This document shows, piece after piece, positions 42,903 to 54,940 of a DNA stretch of 64,000 nucleotides (position 1 is the first letter of the stretch; each line of letters begins with the position of its first letter). Made by a program: the position numbers and the translations under genes. The notes below the pieces were generated by a model that saw only the letters and a program-made list of their open reading frames with translations, searched no databases and was not told the origin of the DNA. The DNA comes from Gymnopus androsaceus JB14 (taxonomy: Eukaryota > Basidiomycota > Agaricomycetes > Agaricales > Omphalotaceae): NCBI GenBank assembly GCA_009733575.1, contig ML769425.1, positions 62,001 through 126,000 of the forward strand, written 5' to 3'.

Positions 42903-44131
42903 ATGCGCGAAACATTATTTGTCGGTGGTCTAAACCCAACCACACGCGCTCGAGATCTGGGAGAAGTATTTGAGAGGTGCGGTCTTTGTTAGAATTACTA
43001 TCCAACTCTCAAATCTAACCGAGTTCATTGTTTAGATATGGCCTCTTGAACGATGTGACGTTGTACCTCCAAAAAACTCGCAAATAAATTCCAACCCGTA
43101 AGCGCGAAGAAGCCTATGGAATTTCTTTGGTCCAACTCTTCTTTTCCTCTGCCAGATATGCTTTTATCGAATTTCGATCTGGTCTTCATGCTTCAGAGGC
43201 TATGCGTGCCTTGTAAGTTGGTCCAATGTCGATTCAAGCTCTCTTTTACTATCCTTTTTTGAACCATAGGGATCATACTTTCTTTGACGGTTACCGATTG
43301 AAAATATCCGTGAGCCATTGCACTCTCTTCCTATATTTCTTTTACTCAAGTGGCTCATTCGGACTAGTGGGCTACGAATCCTCCTTCCAGGAAATATAGC
43401 TATAGCCCAACTCACCGTGGAGATCGATCGCGGAGCCCTAGTCGACGTGAAGCGCGTCGCCATAGCCCACCAGTGGTCCAAGTCTTTCACGAACGCGAAT
43501 CGAGACGCTCTCACGATAACTACCGAGACAGAAGAGATGATAACTTTGACGAGAATGAATACAGGAGCAGGAGGGGAAGCCGGGAACGATCATCTCGATA
43601 TATGGATTATGGCTCAGAGACGCGTTACGATGAGCCCTGCAACCAATACGACCGTCCCCTACGAACTGGGAGTTCCGATTCACGACCACGTCCAGCACGA
43701 TATAATTCTTCTTCTTCGCCTCCAGATCGACGGAGACGGTCTGCGCGCTCTTCACGGTCCTCACGATTTGAAAAGCGGACTCCTATTAAACGACAATACG
43801 AGAGGCGCAGCTGGGATCGACCTATTGACGAAGCCCCTACACCTCTCAAACCACGAAGCCCAAGCAATCGCTCTCCAGACCCAGAGCTATATCCCGACGC
43901 ACTCCTTCTCCTTATCCAGAGCCTCTATCACAGGATCTCACTCGTTCTCCTCGTGGTGCTCAGACACCGGGCACACCGGGAAGACGAACGCCCGGTACAG
44001 ACTATGCTCGCACTCCGCCAGGTATGCCTCCTGCCGAAGATTATGCGATGACACCGCCGGGTAAGCCTCCAGGCGAAGAAGAGGAGCAGAATGTTGCGAG
44101 GAACGACTCGGAGCTTGATCATGGTACATAA
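42903..44131 (+). CDS. SR-like splicing factor with RRM and long RS tail (gene B), two apparent frameshifts
   Basis: Exons are 42,903-42,976, 43,036-43,097, 43,156-43,212, 43,270-43,309 and 43,368-44,131. The RRM has RNP2 LFVGGL and RNP1 YAFIEFRS; WATNPPS follows, parallel to WARKPPS in gene A. The tail is rich in RS/RD/RR and ends with TP repeats (AQTPGTPGRRTPG, YAMTPPGKPPG). Exon 2 is one base short near 43,042, because the expected register (ERCDVVPPKNSQ) is read only with a one-base shift. The tail shifts once more near 43,896. Both lie at runs of C, so sequence error is possible. The gene lies 450 bp after gene A on the same strand and looks like an old tandem relative. Confidence 0.7.
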
Positions 44132-44408
44132 AAGGGGTAACGAACGCCTCACACTCACACCAACTGACGAAGAAGAAAAACCATTTTCTTGAAGCACCCG
44201 CGCCCTACATGCATAGCAAAAAAGGTCCATCCTATTTCTTGTTCATCTTGCACATATAGTAAACGACCGAATTCGCACTTGAATCTTGCACCACAGATAA
44301 CAGATATGCCTGCTGCTGTATTAATCTTAGCTACCGATACAATTTAGGTTACATATCAAAGTAGCTAACATACGTATATATATATCGACCCGTACATAGT
44401 CAGTCGTA
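44132..44408. other. Convergent 3' region
   Basis: About 280 bp lie between the ends of gene B and the RING-CH gene. It has an AT-rich TATATATA run at 44,376 and no gene. Confidence 0.5.
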
Positions 44409-46111
44409 CTAGCTCGTCGACCTATTGATCAAATCGAGTCCACTTATATCGACCCCTGCAAAATCGCGGTTCTTGATTTTTCTAGTCTCGCGTTCGCGCT
44501 TGATGAGCCATAGGTGGAGAAGATTCAGAGCATCTTTGGCCTGGAGAAGGTTAGAAAGGGACAGTAATTGTAATGGAGAGAATACTCACAACGACAAAGA
44601 GGCCGAATCCTAGCGTGTTTCTCCACCTGTCATAAAGTTATATTGGAAGGCAAGAAAAAGCAACGCATCAACATACCAAACAGGATCAAATTCTGCCCAT
44701 ACTCTCGACCCGCCCCATAAAGCACGCAACACATCTTTCCAAGCCACATCACTCCCAAAGCCATTCTTATCAAGGCTCCATCGATAACTCCCAACACCAA
44801 TACTACTAACCGAAGACCCGCTAGATCTAGAACCCAACGAAGAAGGCTCCCACCATCGATTCGGAGTAGCTTTTGGCGCAATAGCGAGGATTTGTCGTAG
44901 ATATCGCGCAAACGTACCCTCTTTACATGCAAGCCGCAGCAGAAAGTTGCCCATATGGCGTGCGATCATTGGGACAAGAAGGGCACCGGCGAGTTTACGA
45001 CCTAGTGGGGAAGCGTAGATGGTGATCGTCTGGTCTGCGGGGTTATGCTCGGCGACTGGTTCATCGAGCGCTGGTTCTCCGGGAGCCGGTTGTGCATTCG
45101 CATTCGCAGCTTGCTGACCAGCGTTTTCATTGGCAGCGTTGGCATCTCCTCCGCCTCCTCTGACCCGCACAACCATCAATGCATTCTCCTCCTCTCCATC
45201 TACAATAGGTATCCTAGCACCCAAAACCCAGTCGGTCACCCTCTTCAGAGCCTTATTATATAGGATCCGAGTGATTGGTAGGAGGATGAATCCTATGGTG
45301 TACGGTGAAGGTGGATAAAGGCTCTTGGCATTCCATTCAACCACTGCACGGCTTTGCAAGCTACGATCATAGATACTTGGCCATTCGAGGAGGGCAGAGA
45401 CCATCAGTAAATAGCCGTATCTTTTGAAACGGGAAAGGATGAGGTAGATGGGGATGAGAGGGAGATTGATATAGCATTCCATGGCCACTTGCTCATGTCG
45501 GAAGTTAAAAAGGTATCGTATACCCTGTAAAGAGGAATGAGTTTCGTTTAGAAATCAAACAAAGAAACTTACTCTTTTCCGAAGAATTCATGTACAGCGT
45601 ATGCACCGTACTTTGTTAGAATCCAATAAGTGCCTAGATGCAATTTAGAGGAAGATTGGAAAAAGAGAGAGGGAGCATGCTGACCTGCCATGACTACACT
45701 AGCTATCGTTATTGGCACTGCGACCAGAACGACCTTTCCTAGATAACCCACGACAATATTGGTCTCGGTTAACATTCTCCAGACACTACGCTGCAAGTAG
45801 CCCCATTTCCCGTCAGCATGCACAATTTCGTATCGTGTCGCGCACTGGGGGCACTGTAACGCATCTCGGCCAGAAGGTTTTGCTTGAGCCGTTTCGATCC
45901 AGGAAAGCTAAACATGATTCGTGAGCAATCAGCGTGCATTTGCAAGGATGCGTCCAAGCTCGTGGCGGATCCTCAGGCTCTGTGTAGATGAATATTAGTG
46001 AAAGTTCAAAGAAACGAAATGCAAGCGCGCACCATCGAAAGACTCCTCCTCCCTGCAGATGTAGCACATTTTGACGCGAATATCGTCAATGGTCGGTACA
46101 TAGTCGCTCAT
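44409..46111 (-). CDS. RING-CH (MARCH-type) membrane ubiquitin ligase
   Basis: The start is ATG 46,111. Exon 1 carries CYICREEES; exon 2 carries HPCKCTLIAHESC and then CPQCATRYEIV. These eight ligands (C-C...C-C-H-C...C-C) form a RING-CH finger, which recruits an E2 enzyme. Hydrophobic segments follow (GYLGKVVLVAVPITIASVVM; INLPLIPIYLILSRF; IGFILLPITRIL), then an Ala/Asn/Pro-rich loop and a C-terminal segment (RNTLGFGLFVV), ending at TAG 44,409. The role expected for this family is ubiquitination of membrane proteins in the secretory or endosomal system. One extra base near 45,908 breaks the frame between HESC and the WIE block; no intron explains it. Five short introns were placed. Confidence 0.75.
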
Positions 46112-46405
46112 GGTTCTTCCAAAGTGAGTGGAAAACGTATTTAGATTAAAAGAAAAAGGCTTTATAATGTCAAAAGTTGTTACCTTTCAAGTCTTCGACT
46201 CGATGACGATGTGAAAGGAGGAATGTTTTAAGCGCCCGTGGCTGGCGACTGGACGCCACATCTGTCGGACTTGCAATTGATCTTGGATTCTGGACTCGGT
46301 ATCCCTCTGCAACACTCACAACAGGTAAGGGTCGACGAATTTCTATTTGTACAAATACTAATTTTATCTTGATACAGAGCAGTCTTTATACAAGCTACAA
46401 AACCG
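46112..46405. promoter_or_regulatory. Divergent promoter region
   Basis: About 290 bp between the start of the RING-CH gene (minus) and the next gene (plus). An upstream intron-like GTAAGG...TACAG (46,325-46,377) suggests that the plus-strand transcript begins near 46,240. Confidence 0.35.
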
Positions 46406-46784
46406 ATGTTCACAGCTGGCGCAAACCCGACTTCTCCCCGTACAAACATTCCCCCACGCCTGAGTGCTGCATCCAAAAAACTTAAAATCCTGCGTCATGG
46501 ACGCGATAATCATAATTTAGTTTGCGTTTCTGTCGGTTCATACGATGTACGCCAAGTCCTGCCTCTCAAATCACCCAATATTCTTAACCATTCTATATCA
46601 TAGGAAACGATCCAAGCAGCAAAGAGGGAGTTTCACCTATTTGAGGAGTTCTAACAATGTCGAGCTTAAGGCAGCGTTAGTTCTTTCCGATGGCAACTGC
46701 CACCTGGTGCCCTTGAAAAGGGATATATTTGACCTAGTACTGGCCCAATACGAGCCAATGAAACTCCTTGTCACGGCTGAATGA
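46406..46784 (+). CDS. Small hypothetical protein
   Basis: ATG 46,406 starts MFTAGANPTSPRTN; residues 24-47 are basic then hydrophobic (KKLKILRHGRDNHNLVCVSV). A 57-nt intron (GTACGC...CATAG, 46,547-46,603) leads to ETIQAAKREFHLFEEF and a stop. A downstream frame shifted by one base continues with NNVELKAALVLSDGNCHLVP to 46,784 and looks coding, so a one-base error or frameshift near 46,665 is likely and the full protein would be about 105 residues. I do not recognise the family. Confidence 0.45.
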
Positions 46785-46789
46785 TGAAA

Positions 46790-47612
46790 TATAAATACAT
46801 GTGTATTATATATTGTGTATCAACTCCATCTACATGCATGTACAAATCCAAGTAGAATACCCACCACCAACCACCAACCATTTCCCCTGTACCTGGGCCA
46901 TATCACCCTTTGTGTTGCTAGTGCAAACGGGGCTGATATGGGTTTTGAGAATGGAATCCTCATTAGTGACTCGGGGGGTTAGTAACGAGGAAAGGTCTAG
47001 CAGTGGGGATCTAATAACCATCCTCTATGTAAGTACCTTTGGCTTGTGCGGAACCACCGCAGGGGGTTCAGTGACCGTCTCTTAATCTCTCTACACCTTC
47101 CTCGCTCCTCTTCGCCCAAACCTAAACCTTCTTGGTCTACCGTCCGTCTTCCAATGGTGTGTCTCGCGATACAGGAGGTGGAGCTGGCACCAGAGGCGGA
47201 CGGGAATAGAGAGTCGGTAAATTTGCTTATCTTTAACATCTAGCATTAATAGCGAGCATGAATTTGCCTTTGGAGGAGAACAAATGATTGATGGGCCCTC
47301 CGCTCGATTCCTCGTGTTGACTTTGTAGCTATCACAGATGGAGCACCTCCTCAATCAGTCTAAACTCAATCCAAACCTTCATTGTGATTGCATTCGATGC
47401 TGGAGACAATATGAGAAAGGGATATTAAATAAGAAGTCGTTTGAATGCCTGTGAGATATAGGAAACCCCAATGGAAAAATCTCGTCGTCTCAGTTGAACT
47501 CGGAAGCATATAACGAATCTCCTTGTTAAATCTATAAAAATTTTAAATACATGAATAGATGCAGTATGATACAAAATTGCGCTGATAGACCGAGTCCAAT
47601 GCAAAACGCGTC
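46790..47612. other. Intergenic between two convergent genes
   Basis: It contains an ACC(A)ACC-rich run near 46,860 and no supported gene. Confidence 0.4.
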
Positions 47613-50020
47613 CTAATCTTCGTCAGATGAATCCAAATCCACCATCATCTCTCCGAGTCCTACACCAGCCCTCTGCTCCGCACCCATACTAGCGCTGGGA
47701 CCAGGCGCGTTCCTAAACTTTGGCTGGTTCAACGGCAGGTTTGAACACTCCCGAACGAATCTTGGGTCCCGGACGGGGACCAAGGTTAACTTCCTTTCGA
47801 CCTTTTGTTAAAGCAGCGAGATCAGCCATCTGAAACAATGGTGAGGATCAGCTTAAGCGGAAAAAAAGTTCTATAACCGACCTTTTTCTGAACATCCTCA
47901 CTGCTCTTCCTTTGCGGCCCAAGTTTCATCGCGACAGGATCAAATCCAAGACTCTTGATCATCTCCGGACGATAACGAGCCGCGGCAGGTAACTCCTTTG
48001 GCTCTTCCTTCTCCTCCTCCTCCTCATCATCATCATCATCCTCGTCCTTCCTTGATTTCCTCTTCTTCGACAGCTTCATCTCCTTATTCGCCTTATCAAT
48101 AGCCTCTCTCGCCTTCAAAATACTCTTCACATGGCTCCCATTATCCTGCGCCGTTTCCTTCTTCAGCATCTTCTTCAACAACGCATCCTCCTGTCTCCTC
48201 GCCTCAGCACGCTGTGCCCGCGCTTGACCTTCTCGACCCATTTGTTCCGAAACGTGCGCCGCATCAACAGTGTTGGAGTTGTTGATGACATGCCCAGAGA
48301 GAACATACGTTGCACCTGTCTCTCGTTCGTATGCGCTGGAAGGACCGGCTTTACCAAGGGCTTCTCCCCGAGGGAGTAGGCCTGTTTTCCGAACGGGATC
48401 GTAGTTGGATTTGGAGTCGAATTTGCGTTTGACAGCAGGGGTGTTGGTCATACCAGATGTTCTAAGCGTTATGGTCGGTAAGAAAAAAAAAACTCAAGAG
48501 GCGAACAAAAAAAAAGTCTCCTTACCCGATAGCGAATTCGGACCTAGCTGCTCTCCGGTTCTGTACCGCGTTGGTGACATGCCATTCGCAGACATTCGAA
48601 ATACGCTTGTCACACCATGAACCGCATGCCGAACCGTCTCGCTTCTTGACCATACACATGCCAAGGTCGAGACTGCGGCCGATATGGGTTATGGAGTTGG
48701 CGTTGGTCGGAGTCACAGCGAGGATATTATGTACTGGATGAGGGTTAGACGATGATGAATTCTAATACTAATTGTCAGAACTTGCTTCAGGTTGTACAAA
48801 GAGCATTCGCATACCGTAAAAGGCTTCATGATCCTCGGATTCAACAGTGCAATAACATCTCCCTCCTTCAACCTTGACATGACCTCGAAAGCACCCCCGC
48901 TCCCACCTCTATACACTTTCCGTGGCTGGGCTAGTTTCTCGCCGTACTCTTCCGTGACTAGATCGAATGCCTCGGCTTCGAAAAGCAACAACGTCAGAAA
49001 CGCGTCGCCGCGAATATGAGCTTTGGTTCCAGTCGATGAAGAGGAGCGCGAGCCGAAATCGATAAGTTTGACATTGACGTATCGTCGTCTCGGATTCGGC
49101 GCGTTCGACGGCTGTTTCTTCTTGGTCCATTTCTCCTTGCCTTTAGTAACGCTCGGTTCGACCATCGTCTTCAGCCTCTTCCTCCTTTCCAATACCTACT
49201 GGAGGATTCGTGTACTTGATAGGCCCACGTTCAGCTACCACGGCAATGGTTATCCAGTCTCCGTCCACGGGCACGTCATACCCAGTCTTGTCAGGCAGGA
49301 GGCTGATGCAAGAGTAGAGACGAGAGGGAGAAAGATAGTAACGACCACGGAGATGGTCCTGTAGATCTTCATGAGGTAAAATACGAGATCTGTTTCGTGT
49401 TAGATACAATGTCGTGTTAAGTGAATGAAACGCACTTTAAGCGAATGCCAGAATTCGGTTCGACACGCTCAAAGTGCGGATCGTCGAATGGAGGCTTGTG
49501 CTCTACTGGGCCAGGTTCAAGCGATTCAATGATCGCAAGGTCTTCGTTTCGTCTAGATGAAGCGGGAGGTATGATTTCGGCTGGTTTGTCGGTGAAGGAT
49601 GTCGTTCGTTGGACAGATTTCGAAGAGTCCTCTTCCGAGTGTAGCTTTGAAAGCTTTTGGACTAGATTTGAAGGAGCCAATTTCGGTGGAGCATAATCGG
49701 GTTTTTCTGCGGTTGTTACATGTTTCGCTGTACTGTTGACCTTTGACACTGCAGCGCTCAAGACAGGCCGTCTCGGCTCCTCGAGCTTCCTCTTCTTTCC
49801 TGTAAGGATATTAGCTTGAAAACTGTAGAAAGAAAATCTACAACATACTGGGAGAAGGAGTACCAGGGACTAATAAACCCGAATCTGCTGCTTTTGGTTT
49901 CGGCGAAGTGGGTATTGGTTCATCGTTATCAGATAGTTGAGACTGTAACAAAGCGATTTGGTTGCGCAAAGCTTCCTTTCTTTCCTTCTCTTTGAGAGCT
50001 AGGCTAGCAACAGATTCCAT
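47613..50020 (-). CDS. mcm10: Mcm10, DNA replication initiation factor
   Basis: Six exons on the minus strand: 49,849-50,020; 49,436-49,799; 48,815-49,389; 48,526-48,761; 47,882-48,461; 47,613-47,829. The N-terminal region has a coiled coil (LALKEKERKEALRNQIALLQ). The OB fold runs from RLKSRILPHEDLQ through GDWITIAVVAERGPIKYT to RLKEGDVIALLNPRIMKPF. The Mcm10 zinc finger is DLGMCMVKKRDGSACGSWCD...CEWH. The C-terminus is basic with an Asp/Glu run. Mcm10 binds the CMG helicase and DNA polymerase alpha at replication forks in the nucleus. Two one-base insertions break the frame: near 49,185 (before LERRKRLKTMVEPSV) and near 47,723 (before QPKFRNAPGP). Both sides of each stay conserved or coding-like, so they may be errors. 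The start, MESVASLALKE, is the first ATG of exon 1. Confidence 0.88.
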
Positions 50021-53000
50021 GAAGGCAATAAACAAGCGCGTCGTTAGACGCGAGATCTCGGTCAGGTGCACTAACCCCTTTTGGTTCCGCTTTCAATCTC
50101 CGCTCCTTCCTTCTCATTGGCTCCTTGCGAATCTCTCCGTAGAATCTTCTATAACCTATCTGTCCTTTATTTATTAGTCTAAATTTGTAGAATAGCACAC
50201 TGTGTACGGCCGAGAATAATTTCTTGCCTGTGAGCGGCATACATTTTTTATTTGCGAGTTTGAACAAAATTCGGCAATCCCCGAACAATGCTGCTTTGCG
50301 CTAGAAAAACGCAGACGACTCAGATTACATTTCGGAACACAGCTTGAAATCAAACTACCACCTTCCCGAATGGTTTCTCTGGACTCTCCTATTTCCACTT
50401 CATCCTTTCACTCTAACACCACAAACTATCCTCATTCTGAGGACGTAACTGAATTAGAGGGCGCGGCTTTTTTACTCAGTGCTGCCGCTATGACAATAAA
50501 TGATTCTCCACAATTTCTGGATCCGTCGAAAACTGGGTCCAGCTCAGACGCTACTGCATCGTCAAGTTCTCTCGATAAATCACTCGCGTGGCGTCTTCGT
50601 CACTTTGATTATTCGCTTGAAGCTCTGCAAGAACTTCGCTCTCGGTTTTTCAAAAACGAGCATCTCTTGCCCGACGATGAATTCTGTCTATCTGCGTCCA
50701 GTGTAAGTTGACAGATTTCTTTTATTTTCAGGCCCTTCTAGCCTCCGAATCTATGGTTGTCTTTACTCACACTGAATTCCTTTTTTTTTCTGGGCTCTGC
50801 TAGATCATGGACCTTATAGAGGCAAGTATTCTCGACATCCAGTGTGGATTTTTTTTCTCCGAAGCTTACATTTTACGGCCAGATCGCAAAATCCACACTA
50901 GAAGACGTCGGTATAGACTTGTGGCCGCACTCTCTGTGTTTCGTCTCTCTTCGTCCACACAAGAAAGCTTATTTTGCTTTGCTCAAATTATTGCGGAGTC
51001 GGACGGATTGCCTGAATACTCAGCTACGAGGTCAGTGTCAATGTCTCCCCAAGTGACTTTCAACTCGTTCGAGTGATGATACATCGTTTTTAAAATAATT
51101 CTTTCGGGTTTCCATATCTCCATCGAGGCGGAGTATCTTCCTTCATTGACGGAGTGTTTAAATCAGTGCTAAGCCTGATCATCCTGCTTCCGAGTCCGTC
51201 CATTTGATGGTTGAATTCAGTTTCCCGTTTACATATAGCATTCGATCACATTGACTTGTCATACTTACCGTTGCCTTTTCCAACAGCACGCAGCCTCAGG
51301 CTTACCTGTCGTCTTTCGACGAATTTTTCTATCCATCTTGACCCTGCCTATGATTTTTACCTGCCTCCAAAGCCACGGAGGCCTAAACGGAACATGGACT
51401 CTTCACAGCCCCAGCAGCTCAAGGAAGTATGTCGAAGCATGCCTCGTAAGTAGTTTTTCTCACCACGCCCAGGTACTGGGGATCATATCGGCCTCAGGCT
51501 ATTTTTTCTCTCCCTCTATAATAATAGACAGACACTGACTCTTATTCCTACCCCTAATAGCACCCGACGCTTTTCCGCCTTCTGGCTTTACGCCTATATC
51601 TTCTCGCTCGCTTATAAGTCCACAACGGAGACGAAAAAGGATGTGCCTCGATTTCTCCAGTGAGGTTTGGGATTCTCTGGCTTTGGTACCCCTACGGTGC
51701 CCTACCGCGGCAGCTGCATCCAAGTCTTCATAATAAACTGCACACCAGTGCATCAGCGTCCGGAAATCCGAGTCCGAATCGACGTCCAGCAGCTGGAAAC
51801 AGTAATACCTTCAAGAAACAGCGTTTCGGTATTTTTTGCACTGGAAAGACCGAGTTTGGGCTTGGCGGTCGAGTAAGGGTGATCAGTATGGGTGCGGGGA
51901 AGCAGTCGTATCGAAGGTTCTGAGTTTGAATCTGAGCTGGCTCCGAACTGGGGAGTCGGTTACTCGGGGACCAGGCGGATTTCATGCTTTGTATCTTTAA
52001 TGGGTTCATTATGGTTTACCGCTTCTTTTCTTGGTTTTGCTGGATCTGGAGCCCAGCGTGAGCTTGAGAGGTCTTCAGGTTCCTTACTTACCAGCCCACA
52101 TTCGTATGTATTTTGATTGGATTGTCGGATTTTCCAAATACTACATTACTTGTTGTGATAATCGTTGCAAAAAAAAAAATCTAAATCTTCAAGTTGTATG
52201 AAACGATAGGAGTTGTAGATCTTGAACGCTTGAGCCTGAATATTTTGTAGATATGGATTCAGAGCTGCCTGTGAGGTTTAGAAACTGTGAATCGAAACCT
52301 AGTATTTTTCATTCCCGATCTACCAACCCTTTCGTATTATACAATTTTTTAAAACTTCAACTTCCAAGTACCCTAGTCCGTGAACATCCCTCCCTCATGT
52401 TCAGGCGGCACCCTTCGAACTAGACCTCGATTTACTAGTCTCCGGTGTCCGCTGCCCAGCACGTATCTCATCCAACTCGACTCTCCACTGTCTAAACCTC
52501 CTCAACAACTCATTCTCATCCTCCGATCCACCAACAGACGACTCCTCCCTTTCGAGAATATCAACAACGTTTCCTAGTGCATGATCGACTTTGGCGAATG
52601 CCTCACGCATGAGAGAGGATTCCCGATGAGGGTTTGGGAGCTGTTTGAGCGTCCGGTGCCAGGGATGGTGTGGAGGTGGGCTGTCACGGTAATTAATTTG
52701 GATTAGATTGGACAGGAAGAAGATGTGCGTTGGGTTAGAAGCGTAATTAATGAGGACCGTAGATAGCAGGTAGGACGAACCAGGATGAGGATCGGATCTA
52801 GGGTAGACCTAAGAGATTGGGGGTGATGTAGCTTTTGGTACGTATGGCTAGATATAACTAGTCACAAACCTTGGCCAGGATTCTCGACTGTCGGTGAAGG
52901 AGGAATGTCAAGGCTTCCGACGGAGGTAGGAATTTCGCTTCGGCTGTACGGAGGGATCATTGGATGCAAGCATGAACGAACGCTAAAACCGTTGTTGCGT
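49930..53000. repeat. Tandem segmental duplication, copy 1
   Basis: It aligns over nearly its whole length with 56,180-59,070 in the same orientation. It spans the first exon end and promoter of MCM10, the unknown gene at 50,370 and the 3' exons of the membrane-protein gene. Confidence 0.9.
50370..51923 (+). pseudogene. Unknown basidiomycete protein, copy 1 (frameshifted)
   Basis: Exon 1 starts at ATG 50,370 (MVSLDSPISTSSFHS) and the exon pattern is the same as in the intact copy at 56,695. Exon 2 has one extra T in the T run near 50,850, and exon 4 has a 10-base tandem insertion near 51,690 (CGGTGCCCTAC); both break the frame. Comparison with copy 2 shows mostly synonymous change in exons 2 and 3, so the gene was under selection after duplication. 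The family is unknown. Confidence 0.65.
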
Positions 53001-54126
53001 GATGCAGCGTGAAGCTTGGCGCATACTCGCCCTGGACTTGCGAGATGAGATATCTTCTTGTTGCGGCAAAAACCTACGAAGTGAAAAGCGCGACAATGAA
53101 TGCAAGAGTCGCAATGCATCGAGCAAGCTTACTTCTGTCATCGTAAGCAAGGCTCTTTCTGAGAGTTGATAGTAGTACAGGGCACACAGGTACCTTGTTG
53201 TCGTCATTCGCAGAACCATTGTGTATACCCACAAGAGGGGACGACAACATAGTCATGTATCGGTTCATCAGACATATCCATGGTGGTCGTAAGAAAATAA
53301 AATTTGATGCGATTGTATGGCTACATGTACAGAATGCCCAGAACTATCGTTCACGCTACATGACTTTGTCGGGATACAAATCGATTGAAAAGACAAAAAA
53401 AATCAGTCTTTCCTCAAGTCCACTTACGCTCCGACCAGCGGAGTTAATCAATCCGAGCGCGTACATATATCTCTTGCGAAGTCGTGGAGAAGCTAAAACC
53501 ACAAAGATGAGAGGAAGGACGAACATGAATCACGGAATTTGGACATACATAACGTTAGTGTTATGCCACGGCCGACTTCTTTCTTGCGTAGTACGATTGG
53601 TCACCGTGCGCATGACGGCTGAAAAAATGAGAAAACGACATCGTACTCGTAGGATTGAACATACCTCCAACCCCGAACGTTCGTCTAGTCTTTGCGCCAG
53701 ACTGTGAAAGTAGCTCAAGATCAAAGGGACGGTCGAGGAAACGTTTACAACTGACCTTGACTGGACCAACGATGGACGCGCTCGTGTTCTCCTTCAAATT
53801 GGGCCTCAAGAATTTCCTCTTCTAGCAATTGATGAGGTCAGATAATTAAATTCGACATCTAACAAAATAGTAAAACTTACCTTTGCCATCTGGATCTCTT
53901 CTGGTTTCTCCTTTCCATCTTGGAATGCAGTCTTACGATTCCGCTGAGGATGCAGGTGAGATGATAATTCAATGACAAGGGCGATCGTACCTTGGGTGGA
54001 GTGACTGGTCCTGAGAGGGAAAGCCTCGTCTTGCTTACCTAAAAAATCAACGGAGATAAGAATCCGACAAAACAACAGAATGATAAGGTCTACCATCGCC
54101 AAAGCCGTTTCTTCAGAGGCCGCCAC
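52401..54126 (-). CDS. Predicted membrane protein, structure partly resolved
   Basis: Consistent exon pieces on the minus strand: a frame with LIILLFCRILISVDFL; then RNRKTAFQDGKEKPEEIQMA; KRKFLRPNLKENTSASIVGP; SGAKTRRTFGVG; VMRTVTNRTTQERSRPWHNT; then FMFVLPLIFVVLASP (membrane-like); later CIATLAFIVALFTS (membrane-like); and a C-terminal cytoplasmic part with MREAFAKVDHALGNVVDILE ending at 52,401. TGA near 53,531 separates VMYVQIP from FMFVLP, where Trp (TGG) would keep the frame. The junction at 52,680/52,868 does not keep phase. Family unknown. The start and exon order are provisional. Confidence 0.4.
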
Positions 54127-54413
54127 TTTACAAGAAAGCCGCTTGCTCCGTCTCTATCATGGATGCTCCGATTTAGAACGCCATCCAACGATAATGCAAA
54201 AAACCACATACCAATGGGGGATTCACCTCCTTACGTTCGAAAGCCGGAATCTTGAAACTCTCCATTTTCCTCCGAACCTAAGAGATTGGTTGAGAAAGAG
54301 TTGTAGCGAAGTTGTAGCGAGGGTGTATTTACCGATTCTGGGGAGTGCTCATCGTCCGAGGGAAGGAAGTCCCTACTTGGTTGATCAGCACTGAAAAGAA
54401 CCAAGTGCGGGAA

Positions 54414-54940
54414 TTAAACATACCACCGTTGCAAGAGGTGAGAGAATTCGTCAAGGTACGTATTGAACAATTGACGGATGACCGTGCTGTCGTACTCGCC
54501 TCTTCCTAGTAGAACAACGAAGGAGCGAGTTCGAGCCTTGATACTGCTGACAGACAGATCCAAGCCGTCCCGCAGTGCGATGCGCTTGAGGATCTCAGGG
54601 ATGCTATCCTTGACAGTAGTGAGACTAAGCTGAAAACCAATTATATCAGCAATGGAGAATTAATCAGGCTTGTTGCAAGGCCCACCTCGTAAAAGACAGT
54701 CGAAGTCTTCCTCGATACGTCCAACTCCAGCAGATATGCTTCTACGTGATCCTCAATGATAGCGTACCCCTTCGTCTCAGATTCCTGAATGACGTTCTTC
54801 AAGCTTCGGAGCTTAGTAATGTCCTCGGGCATTGCAAGTGATGGTGGCGGATGGTATTGTATACTACGTTTAAGAGACTGGAGCATGGCCGCCTTCAAAT
54901 CTGCATTGCTGGTTATAGATTTGACGTATTTCGTGGGCAT
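54414..54940 (-). CDS. Small hypothetical protein, 156 residues
   Basis: Exons 54,686-54,940 and 54,414-54,629, joined in frame over a 56-nt intron. The start MPTKYVKSITSNADLKAAML and the end FNTYLDEFSHLLQRWYV frame a charged, probably helical protein without membrane spans. I do not recognise a domain. The frame is fully intact, unlike several neighbours. Confidence 0.65.

Noticed and set aside
43318..44064. Long plus-strand frame of 248 codons inside SR gene B
   Set aside because: It is an out-of-frame reading of the RS tail; the RRM register and exon phases support the neighbouring frame.
44376..44392. TATATATATA as a promoter TATA box
   Set aside because: It lies between two convergent gene ends, not upstream of a start.
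50807..51076. Alternative frame in exon 2 of the unknown gene, copy 1
   Set aside because: Changes between the two copies are synonymous in the other frame, which is also open in copy 2.
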